A stretch of DNA of 64,000 nt. It comes from an uncultured Bacteroidaceae bacterium (GTDB lineage: Bacteria; Bacteroidota; Bacteroidia; Bacteroidales; Bacteroidaceae). Position 1 is the stretch's first letter. Every line of letters starts with the position of its first letter. Below the pieces are notes generated by a model that had not been told where the DNA came from, did no database searches, and saw nothing but the letters and a program-made list of their open reading frames with translations. The position numbers were made by a program, and so were the translations under genes. The DNA is taken from assembly GCA_944320955.1 (NCBI GenBank), contig CALUJL010000014.1, positions 1-64,000 of the forward strand. The letters are read 5' to 3'. This document shows, piece by piece, positions 53,894-62,587 of the stretch.

Positions 53894-54484
53894 TCAGAGC
53901 CGCGCAGCGGCCTCCTGCAAGAGGCGCAGGCGGCCGACGGGGTCGCCCTGCCAGACGTAGCCCAAGACGGCAGCGCCGCCGAATCCCCAGGCTGCCACCT
54001 GCCCCAGAAGCTCGGGGCGGATGCCGCCGAGGGCCACGACGCGCTGCCCGTCCAGCACACCCGCTTCCCGGGCCGCGGCCAGCGCTTCGGGGGGAAAGGC
54101 AGCCCGGTAGCCGCGCTTGGAGAGGCTGTCGAAGACGGGGCTGAGGAACAAATAGTCGAAGCCCTCGCGCTTTCGCCCGGCCAGCTCCTCCAATGAGTGG
54201 CACGAGGCGCTCCTCTGCCCCGCGAAGCCCGGGGGAGGGAGGGGATTGCGCCCGTTGAGATGGACCCCGCGCAGGCCGAAACGCGCGACGAGGCCGAAGT
54301 GGTCGTGCGTCACGATGCGCCCGCGGCAAAACGGCGGGAGCTGCTCCAGCAGCGCGCCGCACTCTTCGGCAGAAGAGGCAGGCTTGCGCAGGTGGAGCAG
54401 CTCCAGTCCGGCCCGGAAGAGGGCCTCTATGCGGGCAGCCTCTCCGGCAAAGAAGTAAGGCTGCGTCACTACGATCAGTTTCAC
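53894..54484 (-). CDS. ThiE/TenI-like thiamine phosphate synthase paralogue
   Basis: The product has 196 residues. TIM-barrel of the TenI/ThiE type: LHLRKPASSAEECGALL, VHLNGRNPLPPP, SCHSLEELAGRKREGFDYLFLSPVFDS, VVALGGI. The start is GTG at 54484, overlapping the TGA of thi4 (GTGA). It lacks the usual GPxFxTxTK diphosphate region of true ThiE (FLSPVFDSLSKRG instead), so it may be a TenI-type aromatase or a diverged copy. Last gene of the riboswitch-controlled operon. Confidence 0.8.
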   Translation of the reverse strand: MKLIVVTQPYFFAGEAARIEALFRAGLELLHLRKPASSAEECGALLEQLPPFCRGRIVTHDHFGLVARFGLRGVHLNGRNPLPPPGFAGQRSASCHSLEELAGRKREGFDYLFLSPVFDSLSKRGYRAAFPPEALAAAREAGVLDGQRVVALGGIRPELLGQVAAWGFGGAAVLGYVWQGDPVGRLRLLQEAAARL

Positions 54485-55251
54485 TTGAGGCGGGCGATGA
54501 TTTCGTCGGCCACTTTCTTCCCGCTCATCAGCATGCCGCCGAAAATGGGCCCCATGCGCGGCGTGCCGGAGACGGCGGAAGCGGCCATACCGCAGACGTA
54601 AAGCCCGGGATACACTTCCTTCGTGCCGCGAACCACTTCGGCTTCGCCGGAAACCACGTCGAGCGAACGCTCGCCGATGACGCCCCCCGTCTCCGTATCG
54701 AGGCGCACTCCGTTTTTCCGGGCTACGGTGCGGCAGATTTCGCTGTCGTGGCCCGTGCCGTCCACTACCACTTTGGCCAGGATGTTGAGCGGGTCGACGT
54801 GCAAGCCCTCGCGCAGGACGGGCGTCCAGTTGACGACTACGCCGCTGACCGCACCGTCTTTGAAGATGACGTCCTCCACCGAATAGCAGTTAAACAAGGT
54901 GGCGCCGGCGTGGACCGCATGGTAGAGCAGCGCGGAGGTGCTCTCCACGGAGTCCATCACGTGCAGCCCCTCGTCGAAAGGCTTGTGGTTGATGCCGAAT
55001 TCTTCCACGATGTCCATGGCTTCCTGCTGGATGACAATCTGGTTGAACATCATCGCTCCGCCCCACATGCCGCCGCCGGGGGAGAGTTTACGGTCGAATT
55101 GCGCCACTCGCAGCCCGGCTTTAGCCAGATAGTAGGCAGCCACGATGCCCGAAGGGCCGCCGCCTACGATGGCCACGTCCAGCTCCAGATTGTTTTCCAA
55201 CTTCTCGAAATAGGTACGGATGATACCTTTTGAAACTTTTGTCTCGATCAT
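54481..55251 (-). CDS. thi4: Thi4-type sulfide-dependent thiazole synthase
   Basis: The product has 256 residues. FAD-type fold: VAIVGGGPSGIVAAYYLAKAG near residue 26, LSPGGGMWGGAMMFNQIV, CGMAASAVSGTPRMGPIFGGMLMSG. At the position where yeast Thi4 has its sacrificial Cys, this protein has His151 (EGLHVDP), as in archaeal catalytic enzymes that use free sulfide. It makes the thiazole half of thiamine from NAD and glycine. No thiG, thiH or thiS gene is seen nearby, so this replaces that route. I start at 55251; upstream residues come from repeat cluster J. Confidence 0.9.
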   Translation of the reverse strand: MIETKVSKGIIRTYFEKLENNLELDVAIVGGGPSGIVAAYYLAKAGLRVAQFDRKLSPGGGMWGGAMMFNQIVIQQEAMDIVEEFGINHKPFDEGLHVMDSVESTSALLYHAVHAGATLFNCYSVEDVIFKDGAVSGVVVNWTPVLREGLHVDPLNILAKVVVDGTGHDSEICRTVARKNGVRLDTETGGVIGERSLDVVSGEAEVVRGTKEVYPGLYVCGMAASAVSGTPRMGPIFGGMLMSGKKVADEIIARLK

Positions 55252-55296
55252 TTTTTTCGTTTGCTTTATGTGTTTTTGGTTTTGTTGCAGGTGTTC

Positions 55297-55410
55297 TCCC
55301 GGAAAGTCCCGGCACTTTTTCCGAAAAGCGGCGGCACTTTTTCCGAAAAGCGGCAGCACTTTTGCCGGAAAGCGGCAGGGCTTTTTCCGGGAAGGGGCAG
55401 CACTCCCGGA
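55297..55410. repeat. CTTTTCCGGAAAAG-type repeat cluster J
   Basis: Five regular units (GGAAAGTCCCGGCACTTTTTCC, GAAAAGCGGCGGCACTTTTTCC, GAAAAGCGGCAGCACTTTTGCC, GGAAAGCGGCAGGGCTTTTTCC) between thiC and thi4, inside the operon. One of the best-preserved clusters. Confidence 0.8.
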
Positions 55411-55414
55411 CGCC

Positions 55415-57178
<1,764 letters not shown>

Positions 57179-57262
57179 TCATGCAGGGCTTCCGCCGGAA
57201 AGATGCAGCGCTTTTCGGGAAAAGTTGCAGCACTTTTCGGAAAAAGACGCAGCGCTTTTCCC
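57179..57262. repeat. CTTTTCCGGAAAAG-type repeat cluster K
   Basis: Four units (ATGCAGGGCTTCCGCCGG, ATGCAGCGCTTTTCGGG, TTGCAGCACTTTTCGG, ACGCAGCGCTTTTCC) between thiE and thiC within the operon. Confidence 0.8.
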
Positions 57263-57279
57263 GCCCCGGCAGGGGGCGC

Positions 57280-57903
57280 TCACTCGCCCAGCGCGGCGCA
57301 GACGGCCCGCATCTCCGCCACGGGGTCGGGGGCGCGCAGGATGCTCCCGCTCAGGGCTATGCCGGAGACTCCCGTTTCGAGCAGGGCGGGGATGTCGGCG
57401 CGCCCGATGCCGCCGATGGCCACGAGGGGCAACGTGACGCCCGCGGCCTTCATCCCGGCGAGAACCGCGCGGTATCCCTCCAGCCCCAGCAGCGGGGCGA
57501 GGTTCTGCTTGGTGGTGGTGTAGCGGAAAGGGCCGCAGCCTATGTAGTCCGCCCCGGCGCGGAAGTGGGCTTCGGCCTCGGCCGCCGTGTTGGCGGTGCC
57601 GCCGATGAGGAAACCGGGGCCGAGCCTGCGGCGCGCTTCGGCAATGGGCATGTCGTTTTTCCCCAGGTGCACGCCGTCGGCATGCAGCTCGCGGGCCAGC
57701 TCCACGCGGTCGTCCACGACGAACGTGGCGCCCCGCTCGCGGCAGAGGCGTTGCACTTCGAGGGCCACGGGGCGCACCTCGTCGTCCGTGGCGCCCTTCA
57801 TGCGCAGCTGGATCCAGCGACAACCGCCCTCGAGCGCCAGTCGCGCGGAGTCGAGATAGGAGTACTTTTCGGTAAAATGAGTGATGAATTGCAGTCGGGC
57901 CAT
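57280..57903 (-). CDS. thiE: thiamine phosphate synthase
   Basis: The product has 207 residues. Joins the HMP-PP and thiazole-P halves. IQLRMKG near residue 31, FVVDDRVELARELHADGVHLGKNDMP near 60-90, IGGTANTAAEAEAHFRAGADYIGCGPFRYTTTK with the diphosphate-binding GPFxxTTTK, and VAIGGI near 165. First gene after the TPP riboswitch. A second, diverged homologue ends the operon. Confidence 0.93.
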   Translation of the reverse strand: MARLQFITHFTEKYSYLDSARLALEGGCRWIQLRMKGATDDEVRPVALEVQRLCRERGATFVVDDRVELARELHADGVHLGKNDMPIAEARRRLGPGFLIGGTANTAAEAEAHFRAGADYIGCGPFRYTTTKQNLAPLLGLEGYRAVLAGMKAAGVTLPLVAIGGIGRADIPALLETGVSGIALSGSILRAPDPVAEMRAVCAALGE

Positions 57904-57969
57904 AGTCCTTTTCCTTTTTAAATAAAGGGCGGAAAGAGCGCGGGCTGCACGGAATGGAGGAGAGGACGG

Positions 57970-58062
57970 GGAGAATACAATCCCTTCGGCGGTACTGGCC
58001 GCATCAGGTTCTTAGGGTATAATCTCAGCACACCTCCGCTTTCGAGGGGCACCCCTTTGCTT
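57970..58062 (-). promoter_or_regulatory. TPP riboswitch (THI element)
   Basis: Read on the minus strand: GGGGTGCCCC at the 5' side, GTGCTGAGATTATACCC, GAACCTGATGCGG, then GTACCGCCGAAGGGA. These are the conserved TPP-aptamer segments in order, including CTGAGA and ACCTGAT. It precedes thiE-thiC-thi4-thiE-like by about 65 nt and should switch the operon off when thiamine diphosphate is plentiful. Confidence 0.95.
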
Positions 58063-58072
58063 TCGCCGCAGG

Positions 58073-58080
58073 CAAAGGTA
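58073..58080 (-). promoter_or_regulatory. -7 element before the TPP riboswitch
   Basis: TACCTTTG on the minus strand, 11 nt before the aptamer begins, so the operon has its own promoter and thiD is probably a separate unit. Confidence 0.55.
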
Positions 58081-58119
58081 GGAAGAAGATGGGAGCGGAG
58101 GGGCTTTTTTTCAGACTTT

Positions 58120-58980
58120 TTATCTCTTTATGAGCGGCTGCGGGGCAAAAAAATGATTGAGCGGCCCGTTGGGCCCCGTGCCCAGGCATACGTCGGCGGC
58201 CGAGCGCAGGGCTTCGGTCAGGAAGTGCTTGGCCTCCCCCACGGCCCCGGGCAGCGCCCGTCCGCGGGCCAAGAAGGCGGCGATGGCGGAGGAGAGGGTA
58301 CAGCCCGTGCCGTGCGCATTGCGCGTCGAAAGGCGCGGCGCGCTGTAGACGAAGGCCTCCTCCGCGGCGGCGTCCCAAAGCAGGTCGTCGGCCGCGGGGC
58401 CGGCGCTGTGCCCCCCTTTGAGCAGCACGGCCCGCGGCCCGAGGGCGGCTATGCGGCGGCAGGCCTGCAGGCGGAAGCCGGCGGCGGAGGCAGGAAGGCC
58501 GCTGAGCACCTCGGCTTCCGGCACATTGGGCGTCACGAGCGAACAGAGCGGCAGGAGCCGCTCCCTGACGGCCTGCAGGGCTTCCGGCTCCATGAGGCGC
58601 GCCCCGCTGCTGGAGACCATCACCGGGTCGTAGACCACCCATGCGGGACGGTAGGCTTCGAGCGCGTCGGCCAGGATTTCCACCTGCGCGCGGCCGAAAA
58701 CCATGCCCACTTTCACCGCTCCGGGGCGCACGTCGCTCAAGACGGCCTCCAGTTGTGCCCTCAGGCAGGCCTCACCGGCGGGAAAGACGGCCTGCACGCC
58801 GCGCGTGTTCTGCGCCGTGAGCGCCGTCACTGCGGTCATCCCGTAGACGCCCAGCGCCGAAAATGTCTTCAGGTCGGCCTGGATGCCCGCGCCCCCGCAG
58901 CTGTCCGATCCGGCCACGGAGAGGACGGTACACAGCGTGTGCGCCGCGCGGGGCGGAATGTCCGGGGTGTTTTCTTCCAT
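58120..58980 (-). CDS. thiD: hydroxymethylpyrimidine/phosphomethylpyrimidine kinase
   Basis: The product has 286 residues. Ribokinase-fold: SVAGSDSCGGAGIQADLKTFSALGVYGMTAVTALTAQNT near residue 20, VVYDPVMVSSSGARLM near 120, LLKGGHSAGPAADDLL near 195, and STRNAHGTGCTLSSAIAAFLA with the catalytic anion hole. Phosphorylates HMP twice. I start at 58980 after a TACCTTTG box (59007-59000). Upstream of the riboswitch, so not under its control unless transcribed from elsewhere. Confidence 0.94.
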   Translation of the reverse strand: MEENTPDIPPRAAHTLCTVLSVAGSDSCGGAGIQADLKTFSALGVYGMTAVTALTAQNTRGVQAVFPAGEACLRAQLEAVLSDVRPGAVKVGMVFGRAQVEILADALEAYRPAWVVYDPVMVSSSGARLMEPEALQAVRERLLPLCSLVTPNVPEAEVLSGLPASAAGFRLQACRRIAALGPRAVLLKGGHSAGPAADDLLWDAAAEEAFVYSAPRLSTRNAHGTGCTLSSAIAAFLARGRALPGAVGEAKHFLTEALRSAADVCLGTGPNGPLNHFFAPQPLIKR

Positions 58981-59010
58981 CACAGTAGGGGTTTTCCCGC
59001 AAAGGTAGGC

Positions 59011-59100
59011 CTTTCCCGGCAAAAAGCGCTGCCGCTTCGCGAAAAAAGTGCTGCATCTTTTCCGGAAAAGCGCCGCATCTTTTTCCCCGAAGCGCCGCAG
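59011..59100. repeat. CTTTTCCGGAAAAG-type repeat cluster L
   Basis: Four units (GCGCTGCCGCTTCGCG, TGCTGCATCTTTTCCGG, CGCCGCATCTTTTTCC, AGCGCCGCAGG) between thiD and the porE-like gene. Confidence 0.75.
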
Positions 59101-59119
59101 GAAGGGGGAAAGCGGCGCG

Positions 59120-61111
59120 CTACTCGTAGAGCCCGTAGGTAGTGCGCACGACGCGAAACTCCGTGCGGCGGTTCAGCGAGTTGCAGACGTCCTGCTCCTC
59201 GGGCGGGAGCTTGAGGATAAAGTCCTCGGTCAGCGTGTCGCCCACCTGCAGGAACGGCACGAGGCGCGCCAGGCTCTTGGTGATTACCTTGGGCTGCGTC
59301 TCGCCGTAACCCTTGGCGCTGAGGCGGTCGGGCGCTATGCCGCCGGCCTCCAGGTAGCGCACCACGCTCTCGGCACGCCGCTGGGAGAGGCGCAGATTGT
59401 AGCCATCGTTGCCGAAATAGTCGCAGTGCGCGCCCAGTTCGATGGTCACGTTCGGGTTGTCCTGCAGGAGCTTGATGAGCTGGTCGAGCGCGGCGGACGA
59501 CTCGGGGGTGAGCGTCGCCTTGTCGAATTCGTAGAAGATGTTCTCGATAAGTACCGGGCGTGTGATGGAAGCCATGGGGAACTCCAGCTCGTAAGTCAGC
59601 TTCTCTTCCACCGTGTCCGTCAGCAGTTCCTGGCGCGAGTTGAGGTAGCCGCGGCAGTTGGCCATAAGGGCGTAGCTGACGCCCCGCCCCACTTTTTGCG
59701 AGAAGTAGCCGTCGCCGTTGACACTCACCTTGAGGTACGTCCCGTCGTCGCCTACGATACTGACCACCGCCCCGGGCAGAGGGTCGCCATCCCTATCATA
59801 AACCCAGCCGACAAGCGTATAGTCCAGCTCGTCGCCTATGAACTCGTAGATGTGATCCCAGCCCCTGCGGTCGCGGCGGTTGGAGGAAAAGAAGCCGCGG
59901 TTGCGCTCCGGCTCGAAAGTGATGCCGAAGTCGTCGGCCGAAGAGTTGAGGGGATAGCCCAGATGTTCTACCCGCCACTCCCCGGAGAGCGAGTCCTCTT
60001 CGGCACGGAACAAGTCCAACCCGCCCATTCCGGGCCATCCGTCGGAGGCAAAGTACAGCGCCCCGTCGTCGCGCACATAGGGAAACATCTCGTCGCCCTC
60101 CGTGTTGAGCGAAGAGCCCAAGTTCTCCACCGGGCCGAAGCTGCCGTCTCCCAGGATCATGCAGCGCCAGATGTCTTTTCCGCCCATCCCGCCGGGCATA
60201 TCGGAAGTGAAGTAGAGCCAGACCCCGTCGGGCGATACGGCCGGATGCGCCACGGACGAGAGCGTGTCGTTGATGATTTCGCATTTCTGCCCCGCGCCCC
60301 AGTTGGCGCCGCTGCGCGCCGACGAAAAGATCTCGGCAAATACCGGAGAGGTGGGGGACTCCCGGCAACGGGTGAAGAACATTGTCTCGCCATCGGGCGT
60401 GAAACTGCAAGCGCCGTCCTCGTATTCGGAATTGATGTCGGACTCTATGATCTCCGGCTTCTGCCATTGCTTGTTTTCGTTGCGGCGGGCCATGAAAATG
60501 TCGGCGCTTTTCATGCCGGTTATGCCGTTGAGCGTCTCTCCCCTTGCATCATCGCGCGTAGAGGTGAAGTAAACCCGGTCGCTGTCCGTGCGGTTATACG
60601 AAGGGCAGTACTCCGCGCGGCGGGAGTTGAAGAGGTCGTACTTCTTGACGGCAAAGCGCGGTGTCTCCTGCTTGCGGCTGTCGGCCGTCTGCGCCGAGAG
60701 AAGCCCGGCCTGGGCCAGCGGAGTGAGCGGATTGTCGGGCACGGACTGGAGGTAGAGGCTGAAGTTTTCTCCGGCCTCGCGGTACTTTCCCTGTTCGAGC
60801 TGCACCTGGGCCAGCCAGAGGAGCAGCGTGCTGTCGGGATAGCCGTAGCGCAAGGCGTTGCGGTAGCCTGCTTCGGCGCGGGCGGCGGAGCTGATGAAGC
60901 GGTTTGTCTGGCCGATCATGTAGGCCAGCCGCGCCCGTTTCTCGCGTTCCTTGGGGGGAGTCTTGGAGTAGGCCGTGCGGTAGTAGCGCGAAGCGTCGTA
61001 GTATTCGCCCAGGGCATAGCTCTCTTCGGCGGCTTTCTCGTAGTTGTGGCAGGCGGGAAGCAGGCAGGAAGCCAACACCAGGATCGAGGCCACGAGGGCC
61101 CCGGCGCGCAT
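59120..61111 (-). CDS. PorE-like T9SS protein (TPR-PD40 propeller-CRD-OmpA)
   Basis: The product has 663 residues. Lipoprotein signal LVLASCLLPAC. TPR-like helices to about residue 150 (SYALGEYYDASRYYRTAYSK), then a WD40/PD40 propeller (YFTSTRDDARGET, FTPDGETMFFTRC, VSPDGVWLYFTSDMPGGMGGKDIW, YFASDGWPGMGGLDLF), a carboxypeptidase-like domain (GWVYDRDGDPLPGAVVSI) and an OmpA peptidoglycan-binding end (NIFYEFDKATLTPESSAALDQL, ERLGAHCD-like ELGAHCDYFGNDGYN). This order matches PorE (PG1058) of the type IX secretion system. I start at 61111, because the 50 upstream codons are repeat cluster M. Confidence 0.83.
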   Translation of the reverse strand: MRAGALVASILVLASCLLPACHNYEKAAEESYALGEYYDASRYYRTAYSKTPPKEREKRARLAYMIGQTNRFISSAARAEAGYRNALRYGYPDSTLLLWLAQVQLEQGKYREAGENFSLYLQSVPDNPLTPLAQAGLLSAQTADSRKQETPRFAVKKYDLFNSRRAEYCPSYNRTDSDRVYFTSTRDDARGETLNGITGMKSADIFMARRNENKQWQKPEIIESDINSEYEDGACSFTPDGETMFFTRCRESPTSPVFAEIFSSARSGANWGAGQKCEIINDTLSSVAHPAVSPDGVWLYFTSDMPGGMGGKDIWRCMILGDGSFGPVENLGSSLNTEGDEMFPYVRDDGALYFASDGWPGMGGLDLFRAEEDSLSGEWRVEHLGYPLNSSADDFGITFEPERNRGFFSSNRRDRRGWDHIYEFIGDELDYTLVGWVYDRDGDPLPGAVVSIVGDDGTYLKVSVNGDGYFSQKVGRGVSYALMANCRGYLNSRQELLTDTVEEKLTYELEFPMASITRPVLIENIFYEFDKATLTPESSAALDQLIKLLQDNPNVTIELGAHCDYFGNDGYNLRLSQRRAESVVRYLEAGGIAPDRLSAKGYGETQPKVITKSLARLVPFLQVGDTLTEDFILKLPPEEQDVCNSLNRRTEFRVVRTTYGLYE

Positions 61112-61140
61112 CCCGCTGCCGGGGGCGGCGCGGCGGGCGG

Positions 61141-61238
61141 GAAAAGCGGCGGCGCGGCGGGAAAAAAGATGCAGCGCTTTTCGGAAAAAGCGGCAGCACT
61201 TTTCGCCGAAAGCGCAGTGCTTTTCGCGGAAAGCCTCG
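61141..61238. repeat. CTTTTCCGGAAAAG-type repeat cluster M
   Basis: Four units (ATGCAGCGCTTTTCGG, GCGGCAGCACTTTTCGCCG, GCGCAGTGCTTTTCGCGG). Open in several frames, so it creates false N-terminal extensions on both strands. The rest of the gap 61239-61365 holds nothing recognised. Confidence 0.8.
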
Positions 61239-61365
61239 GGGGCAGGGTGCAGGAGGGGCATGGTTTCTCTACGAGTGGGGTTGTATTATAAACTGAAAGT
61301 CGCCCCGTTTATTGCCCTGCGCCCCGCGCTTTCTCCCGGGAGCGGGGCAGCGGGGCGGACGGGCG

Positions 61366-62541
61366 TCAGAGCCTCGTGAGCCCGAGGCCGGGCCGGTCGT
61401 TGAGGACGAGGCGCCCGTCTTCCACGAGGACGCCGCGGAAGCGGTCGTTGGCGATGAGGAGGTTGCCGTCGAGGTCGGCATAGTCGGCCGCGGGGCTGAG
61501 CTGCGCGGCGGCGCTGACGGCGCAGGAAGTCTCCGTCATGCAGCCCACCATCACTTTCAGCCCCAGCGCCCTGGCCAGGTTCAGCATCTTCCACGCCTCG
61601 CGCATGCCGGTGCTTTTCATGAGTTTGATGTTGATTCCGTGGCAAGCGCCTGCGATGCGGCGCACGTCGTCCAGCCGTTTCACCGATTCGTCCGCAATGA
61701 TGGGCAGCGGGCTGCGCTCCGCGAGCCAGGCCATGCCGTCGATGTCCTCCTTGGGCAAGGGCTGCTCGACGAGCACTACGCCCTGTTCCTTGAGCCAATG
61801 CACCATGTCGAGCGCAAAGGCCGGGTCTTTCCAGCCTTGGTTGGCATCGACGGCCAGGGGGAGGGAGGTGACCTGGCGCACGGCGCGGATGTTCTCCCGG
61901 TCGCCCGGCAGGCCTACTTTCACTTTCAGCATGCGGAACCGCCCTTCCACCTCGCGCGTCTTGAGTTTCATCTGCTCCGGCGTGTCGATGCCGATGGTGT
62001 ACGTCGTCAGCGGGGCGCGCTTTTTGTCCAGCCCCCATATCTTCCACCAGGGCGCCCCCAGCAGTTTTCCCACGAGGTCGTGCAGGGCTATGTCGACGGC
62101 GGCCTTGGCGGCGTTGTTTCCCGGCCCGATCGCGTCCACATAGGCCAGGATTTCCTCCAGGGCGCAGGGGTCGCTGAAGCGGGAAAGGTCCACTTTCGAG
62201 AGAAAGGCCACGACCGAATCCACCGTCTCCCCCAGGTAAGGCGGCATCGATGCCTCGCCGTAGCCCACGAGGCCTTCGTATCCTACGCGGACCTGCACGC
62301 CGGGCGTCGCCGTGCGGCTGTAGGAAGCCACGGTGAAGACGTGTTTCAGCTCCAAGGGGTAGGGCTCGAAGTCCATTGCGAGCCCCTTCCGGGAAAAGGG
62401 GAAGGGCTTTTCGGGAAAAGCGGCAGCACTTTTTCCGGAAAGCGCTGCATCTTTCTGGAAAAAGGGGATGGCCTTTTCGGGCACGGCGGCGGCGGAGAGG
62501 GCCAGGAGGCCTGCGGTCCGGAGGAAATTTCTGCGCTTCAT
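61366..62541 (-). CDS. exported dipeptide epimerase (enolase superfamily, MLE subgroup)
   Basis: The product has 391 residues. Enolase-superfamily barrel: LKVKVGLPGD with the KxK bases, VDANQGWKD, VEQPLPKED, PIIADESV, and NIKLMKSTG with the opposite-face Lys, the pattern of L-Ala-D/L-Glu epimerases. A Tat/Sec-like signal (MKRRNFLRTAGLLALSAAAV) suggests export, as in Bacteroides homologues that process murein peptides. Between signal and barrel are about 35 residues (FFQKDAALSGKSAAAFPEK) encoded by an in-frame repeat cluster. The catalytic domain is intact. Confidence 0.87.
   Translation of the reverse strand: MKRRNFLRTAGLLALSAAAVPEKAIPFFQKDAALSGKSAAAFPEKPFPFSRKGLAMDFEPYPLELKHVFTVASYSRTATPGVQVRVGYEGLVGYGEASMPPYLGETVDSVVAFLSKVDLSRFSDPCALEEILAYVDAIGPGNNAAKAAVDIALHDLVGKLLGAPWWKIWGLDKKRAPLTTYTIGIDTPEQMKLKTREVEGRFRMLKVKVGLPGDRENIRAVRQVTSLPLAVDANQGWKDPAFALDMVHWLKEQGVVLVEQPLPKEDIDGMAWLAERSPLPIIADESVKRLDDVRRIAGACHGINIKLMKSTGMREAWKMLNLARALGLKVMVGCMTETSCAVSAAAQLSPAADYADLDGNLLIANDRFRGVLVEDGRLVLNDRPGLGLTRL
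62388..62482. repeat. CTTTTCCGGAAAAG-type repeat cluster N, inside a coding sequence
   Basis: Four units (GAAGGGCTTTTCGGG, AAAAGCGGCAGCACTTTTTCC, GGAAAGCGCTGCATCTTTCTGG, GGGGATGGCCTTTTCGGG). Read in frame between the export signal and the catalytic domain of the epimerase. Confidence 0.75.
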
Positions 62542-62587
62542 GGTCGGGAGGGAGGTAGAGGTTTCGGGAGGAAGGTGAGCAGCCCGG

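Noticed and set aside
55297-55410. CRISPR array
   Set aside because: Units are only 20-24 bp with no unique spacers of constant length, and no cas genes are in the window.
58120-58980. thiD as part of the riboswitch operon
   Set aside because: thiD lies upstream of the aptamer, and a -7 box sits between them, so the switch cannot control it in cis.
61112-61261. N-terminal extension of the PorE-like protein by 50 codons
   Set aside because: The extra codons are repeat cluster M, and the true lipoprotein signal starts at 61111.
59048-61291. 747-codon plus-strand open frame opposite the PorE-like gene
   Set aside because: Shadow frame: the minus strand carries TPR, PD40 and OmpA motifs in order. 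Its ends are made of repeat sequence.
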